DNA of 41,123 nucleotides from Candidatus Izemoplasma sp. (GCA_021736305.1 JAIPGD010000007.1:1-41123); one strand, 5' to 3'; shown: positions 7,143-16,941, counted from the first letter of the stretch. Numbers and translations are program-made. Notes: generated from the sequence alone by a model not told the origin.

Positions 7143-9569
7143 TTATTGATTTTGAATAATTTTTTCGTATAGTTCTATATATTTTTGTGCAGAATCTCTT
7201 ATAGTAAACCTTGAATTCATAGCATTTATAATTAGTTGTTTCCAATCCGGTGAACTTTCCATATAAATAGCAAAAGCATGTTTAATTTGAAAAACTAAAT
7301 CACGAGAATCAAAATTATAAAATTTAAATCCGTTACCTCGCTTACTTGATAAATCAAAATGTTCAACGGTATCATTCAATCCCCCTGTTTGTCTCACTAA
7401 CGGAACTGTACCATATTTTAACGCAATCATTTGCCCTAAGCCACAAGGCTCATACCTAGAAGGCATTAAAAACAAATCAGCCCCAGCATATATATAATTA
7501 GGGTTTGTTGCATCATAAGTTAAATTAGCGCTTACCTGGTCAGGATACTTTTTAGCTAAATCTTGTATATCTTGTAAATATTTTTCATCACCAGTGCCTA
7601 AAATGACAAATTGAATTTCTTGGTTTTTTAAAACTTCTTCCATAGAAGGAATAATAATATCAAAACCTTTTTGTTCAACAATTCTTGTTACCATACCGAT
7701 TACAAACTTATCTTTATCAATTGTCAATCCTAAGCGTTCTTGTAAATCCAGTTTATTAACATCTTTAGCTTTAAATACATTAACTAAATCATAAGGCATT
7801 TTAATCTCTAAATCATTTTTTGGATTAATTTCTTTATCTATCCCATTTAAAATCCCATAAAAATCTCGGCTTCTTCTATTAATAGCTTCCACAAGATTTT
7901 TTGAATAAAACTCATAACTTAACTCATCTTTATAGGTCTCGGATACCGTTGATAATTTATCAGCTAAATGGATGCCTGTTTCTAAGAAATTTATATAATT
8001 AGGTCGAATAAAACTATAACTATTTTGTAAATTTAATACATTAATTAAATCATTATTAAATTTACCTTGATATTCAATATTATGAATAGTCAAAAGTGTT
8101 TTTATATCAATTCCCTTTTCTTTCAATAATAAAGGAATTAAACTTGCATGCCAATCATGTATATGAATAATACTTGGATAAGCTTCTAAGCTTTCTAAAA
8201 ATTCAATCACAGCTAAAGCAAAAAAAGCAAATCTCAAACCATCATCTTCATAGCCATACAATTTATCCCTTTCAAAGAATTGATAAGTTTCAATAAAATA
8301 ATATACAGTATTTGTATTACTCAAACTATAAAGTGCAGCTTTATAATCTTCATTTGCAAAATTAATTGTTTTGTCACATATATGTTTTAGTAATAATTTA
8401 TATTTATCTTTAATCTTAGGATACAGTGGCAATATTACTTGAGACTTATTACCCAACTTAGAATATTCTTCGGCGTTCGCTCCTACAACATCTGCTAAAC
8501 CGCCAGTTTTAATAAATGGATTAACTTCAGCTGAAACTTGTAAAATTGACAAACTCTTTTCTGAAGTAACTATTTGTTTTTTTTCAGATACAAAAAGTTT
8601 ATCTACATCACCTAAAACTTGAGAATCTTTTAATACTTTAGTTTCTTTATCTAAAATAGAATATTGAACGAAAGCGCCTTCTTCTACTAAACCGTGATTC
8701 ATAATAACTGAATTAACTACCTTAGCACCTTTTTCTATTCTTGCTTTTCGGCCAATTACTGAATTAATAACCTCTCCATCAATTATTGCTCCAGAAGCCA
8801 CAATTGAATTTTTAATATTTGCTTCTTTCCCATAACGAGTTGTTGCTGACATAGTCTCTTTAGAAAATATTGGACGTTCATCATTAAAAACAGTATCTCT
8901 AACAGATTTAACTAATAATTGCATATTTGCATGGAATAAATCTTTAGCTGAATTAATTAAAAATGATGGTACATTAATCTTAATAGTTTGTTTTATTAAA
9001 CTAGTACTAAAATCAAAAACATCAGTTAAATTACGAAATTGAATTTGATCATAATGATTAATAAATTCGAGTAATTTACTTTTTTTTATAATATATGTTT
9101 TAAGTCTTTCGTTGTCCTCTGCAATAACAGCGCTAATATCAACCTTTGCGTCAATATGGTCGTTTAGCAAAAGATTATAATCATAATTCATTATAAGATT
9201 AGCCGGAGTAACAATAGCATATTCTTGGGATGAACGATTAAAATATTCAATATGTTCATACATTCTTTGAAAACTAACTTCATTATCAAATGTACTTGAT
9301 ATTACTTTAGGAGGAAGAATAAATATCCCATCTCTTCTACGATTTAAATCCCAGCGACTTCCAGAACCAATTTGATCTGACAAAGAACGATAATTACCAT
9401 AAGGGAAAATCGCCACATTAAATATTTTTGAATTTTTACAATTTGATAAAGTGAAATCAATTAAACGAAACTTAGCCGCATAAGGCATAGCGCCAGGAAC
9501 TCTATGTCTAGTAAGATGAGAGAAACTGCCGTGATTTGTTGCATCAATTATCACAAATAAATCATTCAT
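7143..9569 (-). CDS. GlgD-GlgA fusion: ADP-glucose pyrophosphorylase-like subunit joined to glycogen synthase
   Basis: One 808-residue ORF with two full domains. Residues 1-about 330 are GlgD-like: a nucleotidyltransferase fold with AAKFRLIDFTLSNC, SGSRWDLNRRRDGIFILPP, then hexapeptide left-handed beta-helix repeats at about 245-325. The catalytic GGxGTRL loop of GlgC is replaced by DATNHGSFSHL, as in non-catalytic GlgD subunits. After a short linker (about 325-340), residues 341-808 are a complete GT5 starch/glycogen synthase with KTGGLADVVG (354-363), a DWHASLIP segment, VTRIVEQKG and the C-terminal SRYEPCGLGQM motif. GlgD and GlgA are normally separate neighbouring genes. The ATG at 9569 overlaps the glgC stop by 8 bases, with AGGTG 6 nt upstream. 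It should extend glucan from ADP-glucose, and the N-terminal domain may pair with GlgC (inference). Confidence 0.93.
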   Translation of the reverse strand: MNDLFVIIDATNHGSFSHLTRHRVPGAMPYAAKFRLIDFTLSNCKNSKIFNVAIFPYGNYRSLSDQIGSGSRWDLNRRRDGIFILPPKVISSTFDNEVSFQRMYEHIEYFNRSSQEYAIVTPANLIMNYDYNLLLNDHIDAKVDISAVIAEDNERLKTYIIKKSKLLEFINHYDQIQFRNLTDVFDFSTSLIKQTIKINVPSFLINSAKDLFHANMQLLVKSVRDTVFNDERPIFSKETMSATTRYGKEANIKNSIVASGAIIDGEVINSVIGRKARIEKGAKVVNSVIMNHGLVEEGAFVQYSILDKETKVLKDSQVLGDVDKLFVSEKKQIVTSEKSLSILQVSAEVNPFIKTGGLADVVGANAEEYSKLGNKSQVILPLYPKIKDKYKLLLKHICDKTINFANEDYKAALYSLSNTNTVYYFIETYQFFERDKLYGYEDDGLRFAFFALAVIEFLESLEAYPSIIHIHDWHASLIPLLLKEKGIDIKTLLTIHNIEYQGKFNNDLINVLNLQNSYSFIRPNYINFLETGIHLADKLSTVSETYKDELSYEFYSKNLVEAINRRSRDFYGILNGIDKEINPKNDLEIKMPYDLVNVFKAKDVNKLDLQERLGLTIDKDKFVIGMVTRIVEQKGFDIIIPSMEEVLKNQEIQFVILGTGDEKYLQDIQDLAKKYPDQVSANLTYDATNPNYIYAGADLFLMPSRYEPCGLGQMIALKYGTVPLVRQTGGLNDTVEHFDLSSKRGNGFKFYNFDSRDLVFQIKHAFAIYMESSPDWKQLIINAMNSRFTIRDSAQKYIELYEKIIQNQ

Positions 9570-10686
9570 TTATCTCACCTACTTCATATAAGTTATTTTC
9601 AGTGATCAAAGTAATTTTTTCGTTTTCAGACACATAATTTTTAGGCAAAATAACGTTCTCATTAACAATAGTTTTTTCTAGTTTAACGTTTTCATTTATA
9701 ATTACATTTGAAAGTATACAACTATCTTTTATTGAACTTCCTTTTTTAACAATAACCTTATAAGCAATAACCGAATGGTTTATTTCCCCATCGATTTGAC
9801 ATCCATCAGCAATTACACAATTTTTTGCATCACCATTATTTAAAATTACATGTGGTTCAAGATTTAACGAACGTGAGAAAACAGGTAAATTTTTAGAAGA
9901 ATTTAATTCCAAAAAATTATTATCATTTAACAAATCCATATTAGCGTTATATAAGGATTCTATCGTTCCAACATCGCGCCAATAACTTTTAAATTCATAA
10001 TTTAATATCTTTTTATTGTTTTTCAATGCTTGGGGGATAATATCATTCCCAAAGTCATACATATCTTCTTGAGTGAATAATAGTTCTTCTAAAACTTTTG
10101 TCTTAAATATATAAATTCCCATCGACACTAAATTACTTGTCGGATTATTAGGTTTTTCTTTGAAACTTTTCACAAAGTTATTTTCATCTGTTTCAATAAT
10201 ACCAAATCTATTTATATCTTCAGATAATTTTTTTGAAGCGATAGTTATATCACTATTAACTTTTTCCATTTCTTTTAGCATTGGTAAATAATCCATTTTA
10301 TAAATATGATCCCCTGGTAAAATCAAAACATATTCTGCTTGATAATTTTTTATAAAATCAAAAAACTGTTTAACAGCGTGTCCAGTGCCTTTTTGCCAAA
10401 GAACATTATCTTTTTTTAAAAAAGGAGTTAAAAAGCGTATTCCACCATCTACATAATCCAAATCCCAAGATGAACCATTACCAATATAATTTATCAATTC
10501 TTGAGGTTCATATTGAGTAATAATTCCGCAAACATCGATATTACTATTAGATAGGTTACTGAGTGTAAAATCAATTAAACGATATTTCCCGCCATATGAA
10601 ACCGCAGGTTTAGCTTTATCATTAGTAATATCACCTAATCTTGTGCCTTTACCCCCTACTAGAATCATTGAAATAATCTTTTTCAT
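9562..10686 (-). CDS. glgC: Glucose-1-phosphate adenylyltransferase (ADP-glucose pyrophosphorylase)
   Basis: Makes ADP-glucose from ATP and glucose-1-P, the committed step of glycogen synthesis. The 374-residue cytosolic protein has the nucleotide loop LVGGKGTRLG, KPAVSYGGKYRLIDF, LPGDHIYKMDY, FKEKP and YWRDVGTIESLYNAN, followed by C-terminal beta-helix repeats. The usual RGTADAV segment reads KGTGHAV, a variant in a substrate-site loop. The ATG at 10686 lies 7 nt after AGGGGAG; an in-frame TTG at 10689 is too close to that site. It begins 4 bp after the glgB stop and overlaps the glgD-glgA start. The adjoining GlgD-type domain suggests a GlgC/GlgD partnership as in Bacillus-type operons, here with one partner tethered to the synthase. 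Confidence 0.95.
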   Translation of the reverse strand: MKKIISMILVGGKGTRLGDITNDKAKPAVSYGGKYRLIDFTLSNLSNSNIDVCGIITQYEPQELINYIGNGSSWDLDYVDGGIRFLTPFLKKDNVLWQKGTGHAVKQFFDFIKNYQAEYVLILPGDHIYKMDYLPMLKEMEKVNSDITIASKKLSEDINRFGIIETDENNFVKSFKEKPNNPTSNLVSMGIYIFKTKVLEELLFTQEDMYDFGNDIIPQALKNNKKILNYEFKSYWRDVGTIESLYNANMDLLNDNNFLELNSSKNLPVFSRSLNLEPHVILNNGDAKNCVIADGCQIDGEINHSVIAYKVIVKKGSSIKDSCILSNVIINENVKLEKTIVNENVILPKNYVSENEKITLITENNLYEVGEINE

Positions 10687-10690
10687 CAAC

Positions 10691-12547
10691 TCACTCCCCT
10701 AATTTAAATATCTGCACAGCTAAAGGCGCAATTTTTATTTTAATTGCTTGTAAATAGCCATGTGATGTTTGATTACTTGAATGAATTAATTCATTATATA
10801 TATTTGAACCTGAATATTTAGATAAATCAGAATTTAAGATTTCTTTGTATAAGCCTTTTTTAGGAACACCAATTAGATAATCTTCATACACCATTGGCGT
10901 TAAGTTAAGTACAACAACACAAAACCCTCCTGATTTATCATAACGAAGATAAGAAAATATACTTTGATTAAGATTATCACTATCAATCCATTTAAAACCT
11001 TCCGGATAATAATCACATTCATAAAGGCAAGGATTTCCATTATATGTCTTTAACAAGTCTTTAACAAAAATGTTTGCTTTTTGATGCATAGGATATTCAT
11101 ATAAGTGCCAATCTAATTCTTCTTTATCTTTCCATTCATGCATATGGGCAAATTCGCCACCCATAAAAATCAGTTTTTTCCCGGGATGTGTAAACTGAAA
11201 GCCTAGTAAAGCTCTATAATTGGCAAATTTCTGCCAATAATCTCCGGGCATTTTTTCTACAAGAGAACGTTTGCCATGAACGACTTCGTCATGAGATAAT
11301 GGCAAAATAAACTTTTCAGAATAATGATATGCCATAGCAAAATTAATTAAGTTGTGATGATATTTGCGATAAATTGGATCCTTACTGAAATAATTTAAAC
11401 TGTCATTCATCCAACCCATATTCCACTTAAAATCAAACCCAACTCCACCCTCATCAACAGATTTTGTTAAATTTGCAAAAGTCGAAGAATCCTCTGCAAA
11501 TAATAATACAGAATTGTCATTCGATTTAATTGAATAAGATAATTGTTTCAAAAATTCCAAAGCACCTTCATTTACACCTTTTGTTTGATCCCCTAAATAA
11601 TATAAAATGTTTGATACAGCATCAATTCTGAATCCATCTATATGAAAATATTCCATCCAAAATCTAGCATTAGAAATTAAAAAACTTCGCACAATTCCTT
11701 TTCCTAAATTCAGATTAATTGTACCCCAAATTTCATTAACACGAATATCTTCTGACTCATATTCATATAAAAAACTGCCATCATATTTATACAAACCATG
11801 GTCATCTTTACTAATATGCGAAGGAACCCAATCCAATATTACACCAATATTTTCTTGGTGTAATGAATCAATTAAATAACACAAATCTTTTGGAACACCA
11901 TATCTTGAGGTAGCTGAAAAATATCCCGTTGCCTGATACCCCCAAGATTCATCTAATGGATGTTCTGCTAAAGGCATGATTTCAACATGAGTAAACCCAT
12001 GATCCTTCAAATAAGGAACTAAATGGTCTACTAACTCATTATATTTATTAAAATTACCATCTGGTTTTTTCTTCCAAGAACCTAAGTGTAGTTCGTATAT
12101 AGCCATATTAGTTTCTAAGAAGTTAGTGTTTTTTCGGTTTTTTAAGTAATCTGTATCGTTCCAATCATAACCATCTAAATCATAAACTTTAGATGCTGTT
12201 TCAGATCTATAGTCAGAAAAAAAGGCATATGGATCGGCTTTAAATATTGTATCATTGTCACTTGTCACAAAACAATATTTATATCTTGCCCATTCGTTAA
12301 TACCTTCTATAAATAAAGAATAAACCCCAGATTCATCAATTTTTTTCATGACGTGAGTTCTAGAGTCCCAGTTATTAAATTCGCCAACAACAGACGCTAT
12401 TTTAGCGTTTGGTGCATATGTTGTAAAAGTAACACCCTTAACGCTACCAGATTTATCTTTTACAATATGGGCTCCAAAATGCTTATAAGCTTGATGGAGT
12501 TTTCCAGAATGAAATAGATAGAGAGTTGATTCATCAATTTTCACCAT
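10691..12547 (-). CDS. glgB: 1,4-alpha-glucan branching enzyme (GH13)
   Basis: Introduces alpha-1,6 branches into glycogen. The 618-residue protein has an N-terminal CBM48-type beta-sandwich (about 20-120, with GEFNNWD), then the GH13 barrel: WGYQATGYF (202-210), DGFRIDAV with nucleophile Asp309, FAED with acid/base Glu352, and LSHDEVVHGK with Asp420, followed by a C-terminal beta domain. The length is typical of Firmicute GlgB, which lacks the long N-terminal extension of E. coli GlgB. The ATG at 12547 follows GAAGGAG by 6 nt and overlaps the end of recX by 14 bases, so translation is probably coupled to the preceding housekeeping genes. Stop codon TGA. Confidence 0.97.
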   Translation of the reverse strand: MVKIDESTLYLFHSGKLHQAYKHFGAHIVKDKSGSVKGVTFTTYAPNAKIASVVGEFNNWDSRTHVMKKIDESGVYSLFIEGINEWARYKYCFVTSDNDTIFKADPYAFFSDYRSETASKVYDLDGYDWNDTDYLKNRKNTNFLETNMAIYELHLGSWKKKPDGNFNKYNELVDHLVPYLKDHGFTHVEIMPLAEHPLDESWGYQATGYFSATSRYGVPKDLCYLIDSLHQENIGVILDWVPSHISKDDHGLYKYDGSFLYEYESEDIRVNEIWGTINLNLGKGIVRSFLISNARFWMEYFHIDGFRIDAVSNILYYLGDQTKGVNEGALEFLKQLSYSIKSNDNSVLLFAEDSSTFANLTKSVDEGGVGFDFKWNMGWMNDSLNYFSKDPIYRKYHHNLINFAMAYHYSEKFILPLSHDEVVHGKRSLVEKMPGDYWQKFANYRALLGFQFTHPGKKLIFMGGEFAHMHEWKDKEELDWHLYEYPMHQKANIFVKDLLKTYNGNPCLYECDYYPEGFKWIDSDNLNQSIFSYLRYDKSGGFCVVVLNLTPMVYEDYLIGVPKKGLYKEILNSDLSKYSGSNIYNELIHSSNQTSHGYLQAIKIKIAPLAVQIFKLGE

Positions 12548-13346
12548 ACTTGTCTCCTTCTAAAATCTTTAATATTTTTCCATATTGATAACCTTTATTT
12601 AAAAGTTTAGGAACTACATAATTTTTAAAAGATGATTTTTGTTTTGATTTCTTGTATTTAGTGTAATATTTTTCGATATCTTTATCTAATGCTTTTTCTT
12701 CATTAACAAATTCATTAATTAAATCAATTTGATCATTAATTACAGTTTGAACAAGATTAAAATCATAACCCTTGTTTACTATATATGATTTAATTAACTG
12801 AATTGTTTTCTTAAAAGGTTTTGATTTAATTGACTTAGCTTTCTTTTCGACTAATTTAACTATGTTACGATAAATCAAATCTGCCTTATAATCATTTATA
12901 TGTTTGTTAATTAATGTTGGGCTTATACCTTTTCGCCTTAACTCATAGATGATTTTTTTGGGCCCAATTAAACGATAATGTGAATATTCATAAATGTAAT
13001 TTCTAACATATAAATCATCATTCAATAATTGGATTTCTTCTAATTTATTAAGGTAGTAATGTTTAGCTTTTTCATCTATATCAAACTTATCTAAATAGTT
13101 TTTTGCCTCATGGGCTGTTCTTGGTTTATAATTCGCGTAATATAGTAGCTTTTGATAATATTTATCACGATTAATGCTTTCAACTAAATTTTTGTATTCT
13201 TTTTCTGTTAATTCTTTATCTTTTAATAATCTGAAATCAAGAATAATATCTTCAGAAACAGTTAAGCTAATTTTTTCTCCTGCCTTTTCTATAACTACTT
13301 TATATTTATTCTTGTTTTTTTCAATCGATAAGACTTTATAGTTCAT
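12534..13346 (-). CDS. recX: RecX family regulatory protein
   Basis: A 270-residue RecX protein, a cytosolic modulator that binds RecA filaments and inhibits recombinase activity. Three-helix RecX repeats are seen in order: YYANYKPRTAHEAKNYL, then LNDDLYVRNYIYEYSHYRLIGPKKIIYELRRKGIS, then weaker repeats with NKGYDFNLVQTVI and LLNKGYQYGKILKIL. An N-terminal beta-rich extension (about 1-60) is like that of Bacillus RecX, and the length agrees with Bacillus members (about 260). The ATG at 13346 overlaps the end of prfB by 11 bases and the gene ends in TGA inside glgB. RecA itself is not in the window. Confidence 0.88.
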   Translation of the reverse strand: MNYKVLSIEKNKNKYKVVIEKAGEKISLTVSEDIILDFRLLKDKELTEKEYKNLVESINRDKYYQKLLYYANYKPRTAHEAKNYLDKFDIDEKAKHYYLNKLEEIQLLNDDLYVRNYIYEYSHYRLIGPKKIIYELRRKGISPTLINKHINDYKADLIYRNIVKLVEKKAKSIKSKPFKKTIQLIKSYIVNKGYDFNLVQTVINDQIDLINEFVNEEKALDKDIEKYYTKYKKSKQKSSFKNYVVPKLLNKGYQYGKILKILEGDKYGEN

Positions 13347-14439
13347 TTTTCATCATCGCCAAATAAGCAAATATAAAATCATCTAAGTCTCCATCTAATA
13401 CTTTATCACCGTTACCAGTCTCGAAATTTGTTCTGTGATCTTTAACCATTGTATATGGATGGAAAACATAAGATCTAATTTGAGACCCAAAAGCGTTTAA
13501 CTTTGAATCATGAAATTTAGCAATTTCTTCATGCTTTTTTTCTAATTCTAAATTATATAATTTTCCTTTTAACACCTTTAAAGCTGTCTCTCTATTTTGA
13601 ATTTGAGAACGTTCGTTTTGACATGTAACAACAATATTTGTTGGTAAATGAGTAATTCTAATAGCTGAATCAGTCGTATTTACTCCCTGTCCACCTTTAC
13701 CGCTTGAACGATAAGTATCTATTCGTAAATCATTTTCGTCAATATCTATTTCAATTGAATCATCTATTTCTGGATAAACTTTAACTGAAGCAAATGATGT
13801 GTGTCTTCTTCCTGATGAATCAAACGGAGATATCCTTACTAAACGATGAACTCCTGATTCAGCTTTTAAATATCCATAAGCATATTTACCAGAAACTAAA
13901 ACAGTAGCTGACTTAAGACCAGCTTCATCACCATCTAGATAATCTAATACTTTAAAACCATAACTTTTTTTATCAGCATATCGTTTATACATTCTAAATA
14001 ACATTTCAGCCCAATCCTGGGACTCGGTACCACCAGCACCAGGATGGAATTCAATAATTGCGTTGAACTTGTCATATTCTTCATTTAACAATAATTTTAA
14101 TGTGTAAGTTTTCGACAATCTTTCGAATTCTTTTACTAGTCTTTCAATCTCATTTAAATCTACTTTTTCAGATTCATTTAATAACTCAATTGATAAATCA
14201 ATTGTCTCGTATATATCGATTAAACGGTTATAATCAGATACTAAATCTTTTAATTCGTTTATTTCTGAAATAATTTTTTGAGCTTTATCATTGTCAGACC
14301 AAAAATCCGGACGAATAGTTAAATCTTCCAGATCTTTTAATTCTTTTTTTGTTTTTACAATATCAATACTTTGATTAATTTTATCAATTTCAGTCTCAAA
14401 GCTAGCTGAAATTTTCTTTAACTCATCTAAGTTTAACAT
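13336..14439 (-). CDS. prfB: Peptide chain release factor 2
   Basis: RF2 recognises UAA and UGA stops and hydrolyses peptidyl-tRNA. The 367-residue protein has the SPF anticodon-like tripeptide (204-206) and the catalytic GGQ loop SSGKGGQGVNTTDSA (GGQ at 249-251). The N-terminal helical domain is full length. Many prfB genes have an in-frame UGA and a +1 programmed frameshift near codon 25; here the reading frame is continuous, so RF2 is not autoregulated in that way. Its presence agrees with UGA being a stop codon. The ATG at 14439 overlaps the secA stop by one base (TAATG), with no strong ribosome-binding site, which suggests reinitiation. Confidence 0.96.
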   Translation of the reverse strand: MLNLDELKKISASFETEIDKINQSIDIVKTKKELKDLEDLTIRPDFWSDNDKAQKIISEINELKDLVSDYNRLIDIYETIDLSIELLNESEKVDLNEIERLVKEFERLSKTYTLKLLLNEEYDKFNAIIEFHPGAGGTESQDWAEMLFRMYKRYADKKSYGFKVLDYLDGDEAGLKSATVLVSGKYAYGYLKAESGVHRLVRISPFDSSGRRHTSFASVKVYPEIDDSIEIDIDENDLRIDTYRSSGKGGQGVNTTDSAIRITHLPTNIVVTCQNERSQIQNRETALKVLKGKLYNLELEKKHEEIAKFHDSKLNAFGSQIRSYVFHPYTMVKDHRTNFETGNGDKVLDGDLDDFIFAYLAMMKNEL

Positions 14440-16916
14440 TAGCCATTACGTCCGTGACAATGTTTATATTTTTTCCCACTTCCACATGGGCAAGGATCGT
14501 TTCTTCCCACAGTTTTTGTTTTAACTACCGGTTTTCTTTTCCTACTTTCATCTTCTTTGCCAGAATGAGTGCTTACAGGTTTAGCCACCTGTACTCTTTC
14601 AGTGTTTTGTCTAACTTGAGCTCTTAAAACATATCTAGTGATATCGGTTTGAATATTAGTTATCATTGTTTCAAACATATCAAATCCTACTTCTTGGAAC
14701 TCTCTAAACGGATTATTTTGTCCATAACTTTGTAACGCTACTGCTTGTCTTAATTCACTCATTGCATCAATGTGTTGAACCCAATAAGTATCTACAACTC
14801 TTAAGGTGATAGCTTTTAAGAAATCATTAAAAGCTTTTTCTCCAGCTATTTCTTTTTTGCTCGCTTTATCCTTTTCAAATACGTCAACTAAATATTGATA
14901 TTTATTTTCTTCGGTCTTAAGAATTTTTTTATCTACACTATCTTTTCCGAAGTAATTACTAATTATTTTATATAGTTCATCTATATCTTTTGTATGAGCA
15001 TTAACCATTCTATCTAAAGTCATGTATACCATTTTGTCAATTTGTTCTTCAATCGAATCTAAAAATAAGACATCTGTTCTTTGTTGATAAATAATATCTC
15101 TTTGTTTTTTTAATACTTCATCATATTGTAAAACAGTTTTACGTCTATCATAGTTATTTCCTTCAATTTGCCTTTGTGCTCTTAAAACCATTTTAGAAAA
15201 CATTTTAAAATCTAGAGGATCGTTTTGATTTTCGCCTTTACCGTTTATCATTTCAATCATACGTTTAAAACGGTCTCCTCCAAAACGTCTTAAAAGATCA
15301 TCATCAGCCGATAAAAAGAAACGTGAATAACCGGGATCACCTTGTCGACCAGATCGTCCTCTTAACTGATTATCAATTCTTCTAGACTCATGTCTTTCTG
15401 TACCAATAACAGCTAAACCGCCTAGTTCTTTAACACCTTCTCCAAGTTTGATATCAGTACCACGACCAGCCATATTCGTAGCAATTGTAACTGAATGTTT
15501 TTCACCTGCATTAGCAACGATTTCCGCTTCGCGTTCATGTTGTTTTGCATTTAAAACATCATGCTTTACGCCATTTCTATTTAAAAGTTTTGATAATAAC
15601 TCAGAACTTTCAATAGAAACAGTACCAACTAGTTGTGGTTGTCCAAGTTTATATCTTCTAGTAATTTCTCTTGCTAAAGCTTGATATTTCGCTTCCATAC
15701 TAGCAAAAATCAAATCATTATCATCTATTCTTATAACCGGTTCATTAGTTGGAATTTCCACAACTTCCATATTATATATTTCTCTAAATTCTTCTTCCTC
15801 TGTTTTTGCAGTACCAGTCATACCAGAAAGTTTAGAATACATTCTAAAGAAATTTTGGAAGGTAATAGTTGCTAAAGTAGAAGTTTCCTTTTTGATTTCT
15901 ACTGCTTCTTTAGCTTCTAAAGCCTGGTGTAAGCCTTCTGAAAACTGACGACCATGCATTAATCTACCAGTAAAAGCATCAACTATAATAACTTTACCGC
16001 CTTGAACTACATAATCAATGTCTTTTTGCATAATAAAGTTTGCTTTTAATGCGTTATTAATATGATGCAATAAAACAACATGATTAACATCATATAAATT
16101 CTCTAAATTAAAATGTTTTTCTGCCTTTTTAATGCCTTCTTCAGTTAAAGTAATACTTTTTGTTTTGATATCAATTTCGTAATCATCATCTTCTTTTAAT
16201 CTAATAACAAAATAATTAGCTTGTTTATAAAGATCAGCGGTATTTTTAGCTCCACCAGAAATAATTAAAGGCGTTCTTGCTTCATCAATTAAAATTGAAT
16301 CAATTTCATCAATAATCGCAAAATTAAGTTTCCTTTGAACAATTCTTTCTTTATATATAACCATATGATCACGTAAATAATCAAAACCTAATTCATTATT
16401 TGTTGAATAAATAACATCTGACTTATATACTTCTCTTTTTTCATCAGGACTTATCTCACGTGTGTTTAAACCTACAGTTAAACCTAGGAATTTAAATAAT
16501 TCCCCAATTTCACCTTCAGCTTCACGTGCAGCCAAATAATCATTAACCGTAACAATATGTACACCATCGCCACTTAAGGCATTTAAATATGCCGGCATAA
16601 CAGCTGTTAAAGTTTTACCTTCACCAGTTTTCATCTCCGCGATATTACCTTCGTGGATTGAAATAGCTCCCATAACCTGTACTTTAAATGGTGTCATTTT
16701 TAACACTCTAGTAGATGCTTCTCTAACAGTTGCATAAGCTTCTACTAACAGTTCATCCATTGTCTCAGTTTCTAAGCGTTTTTTGAATTCATCTGTTTTT
16801 GCTTGGAGCTCTTCATCTGTAAGGCTTTTATATTCTTCCTCAAGTGCTAAAACTTCTAATGCTTGCTTTTCTAGTCTTTTAAGGACTTTTTTATTTCTAT
16901 TAAATAATTTAAACAA
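14439..16916 (-). CDS. secA: Preprotein translocase ATPase SecA
   Basis: Motor ATPase that pushes unfolded preproteins through SecYEG at the membrane. The 825-residue protein has Walker A GEGKT (98-102), an IDEIDSILIDEARTPLI Walker B region near 205, the preprotein-binding domain, ATNMAGRGTDIKLG, the QLRGRSGRQGDPG helicase motif, and a C-terminal zinc-binding tail CPCGSGKKYKHCHG. The length is typical of Firmicute SecA. The start is a TTG at 16916, 6 nt after AGAGGTG; no in-frame ATG fits better. It lies downstream of hpf, in the usual Firmicute order comFA-comFC-hpf-secA-prfB, but has its own promoter after the hpf terminator. Confidence 0.97.
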   Translation of the reverse strand: MFKLFNRNKKVLKRLEKQALEVLALEEEYKSLTDEELQAKTDEFKKRLETETMDELLVEAYATVREASTRVLKMTPFKVQVMGAISIHEGNIAEMKTGEGKTLTAVMPAYLNALSGDGVHIVTVNDYLAAREAEGEIGELFKFLGLTVGLNTREISPDEKREVYKSDVIYSTNNELGFDYLRDHMVIYKERIVQRKLNFAIIDEIDSILIDEARTPLIISGGAKNTADLYKQANYFVIRLKEDDDYEIDIKTKSITLTEEGIKKAEKHFNLENLYDVNHVVLLHHINNALKANFIMQKDIDYVVQGGKVIIVDAFTGRLMHGRQFSEGLHQALEAKEAVEIKKETSTLATITFQNFFRMYSKLSGMTGTAKTEEEEFREIYNMEVVEIPTNEPVIRIDDNDLIFASMEAKYQALAREITRRYKLGQPQLVGTVSIESSELLSKLLNRNGVKHDVLNAKQHEREAEIVANAGEKHSVTIATNMAGRGTDIKLGEGVKELGGLAVIGTERHESRRIDNQLRGRSGRQGDPGYSRFFLSADDDLLRRFGGDRFKRMIEMINGKGENQNDPLDFKMFSKMVLRAQRQIEGNNYDRRKTVLQYDEVLKKQRDIIYQQRTDVLFLDSIEEQIDKMVYMTLDRMVNAHTKDIDELYKIISNYFGKDSVDKKILKTEENKYQYLVDVFEKDKASKKEIAGEKAFNDFLKAITLRVVDTYWVQHIDAMSELRQAVALQSYGQNNPFREFQEVGFDMFETMITNIQTDITRYVLRAQVRQNTERVQVAKPVSTHSGKEDESRKRKPVVKTKTVGRNDPCPCGSGKKYKHCHGRNG

Positions 16917-16941
16917 TTATATCACCTCTAATGCTCTTTTA

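Noticed and set aside
15448-15875. Two plus-strand ORFs inside secA
   Set aside because: They lie wholly antisense to the conserved secA frame, show no domain, and have no ribosome-binding context; they are shadow frames.
13336-16916. Mycoplasma-type code with UGA as Trp
   Set aside because: Several genes in the window end in TGA at the expected protein end, Trp residues are TGG, and RF2 is present.
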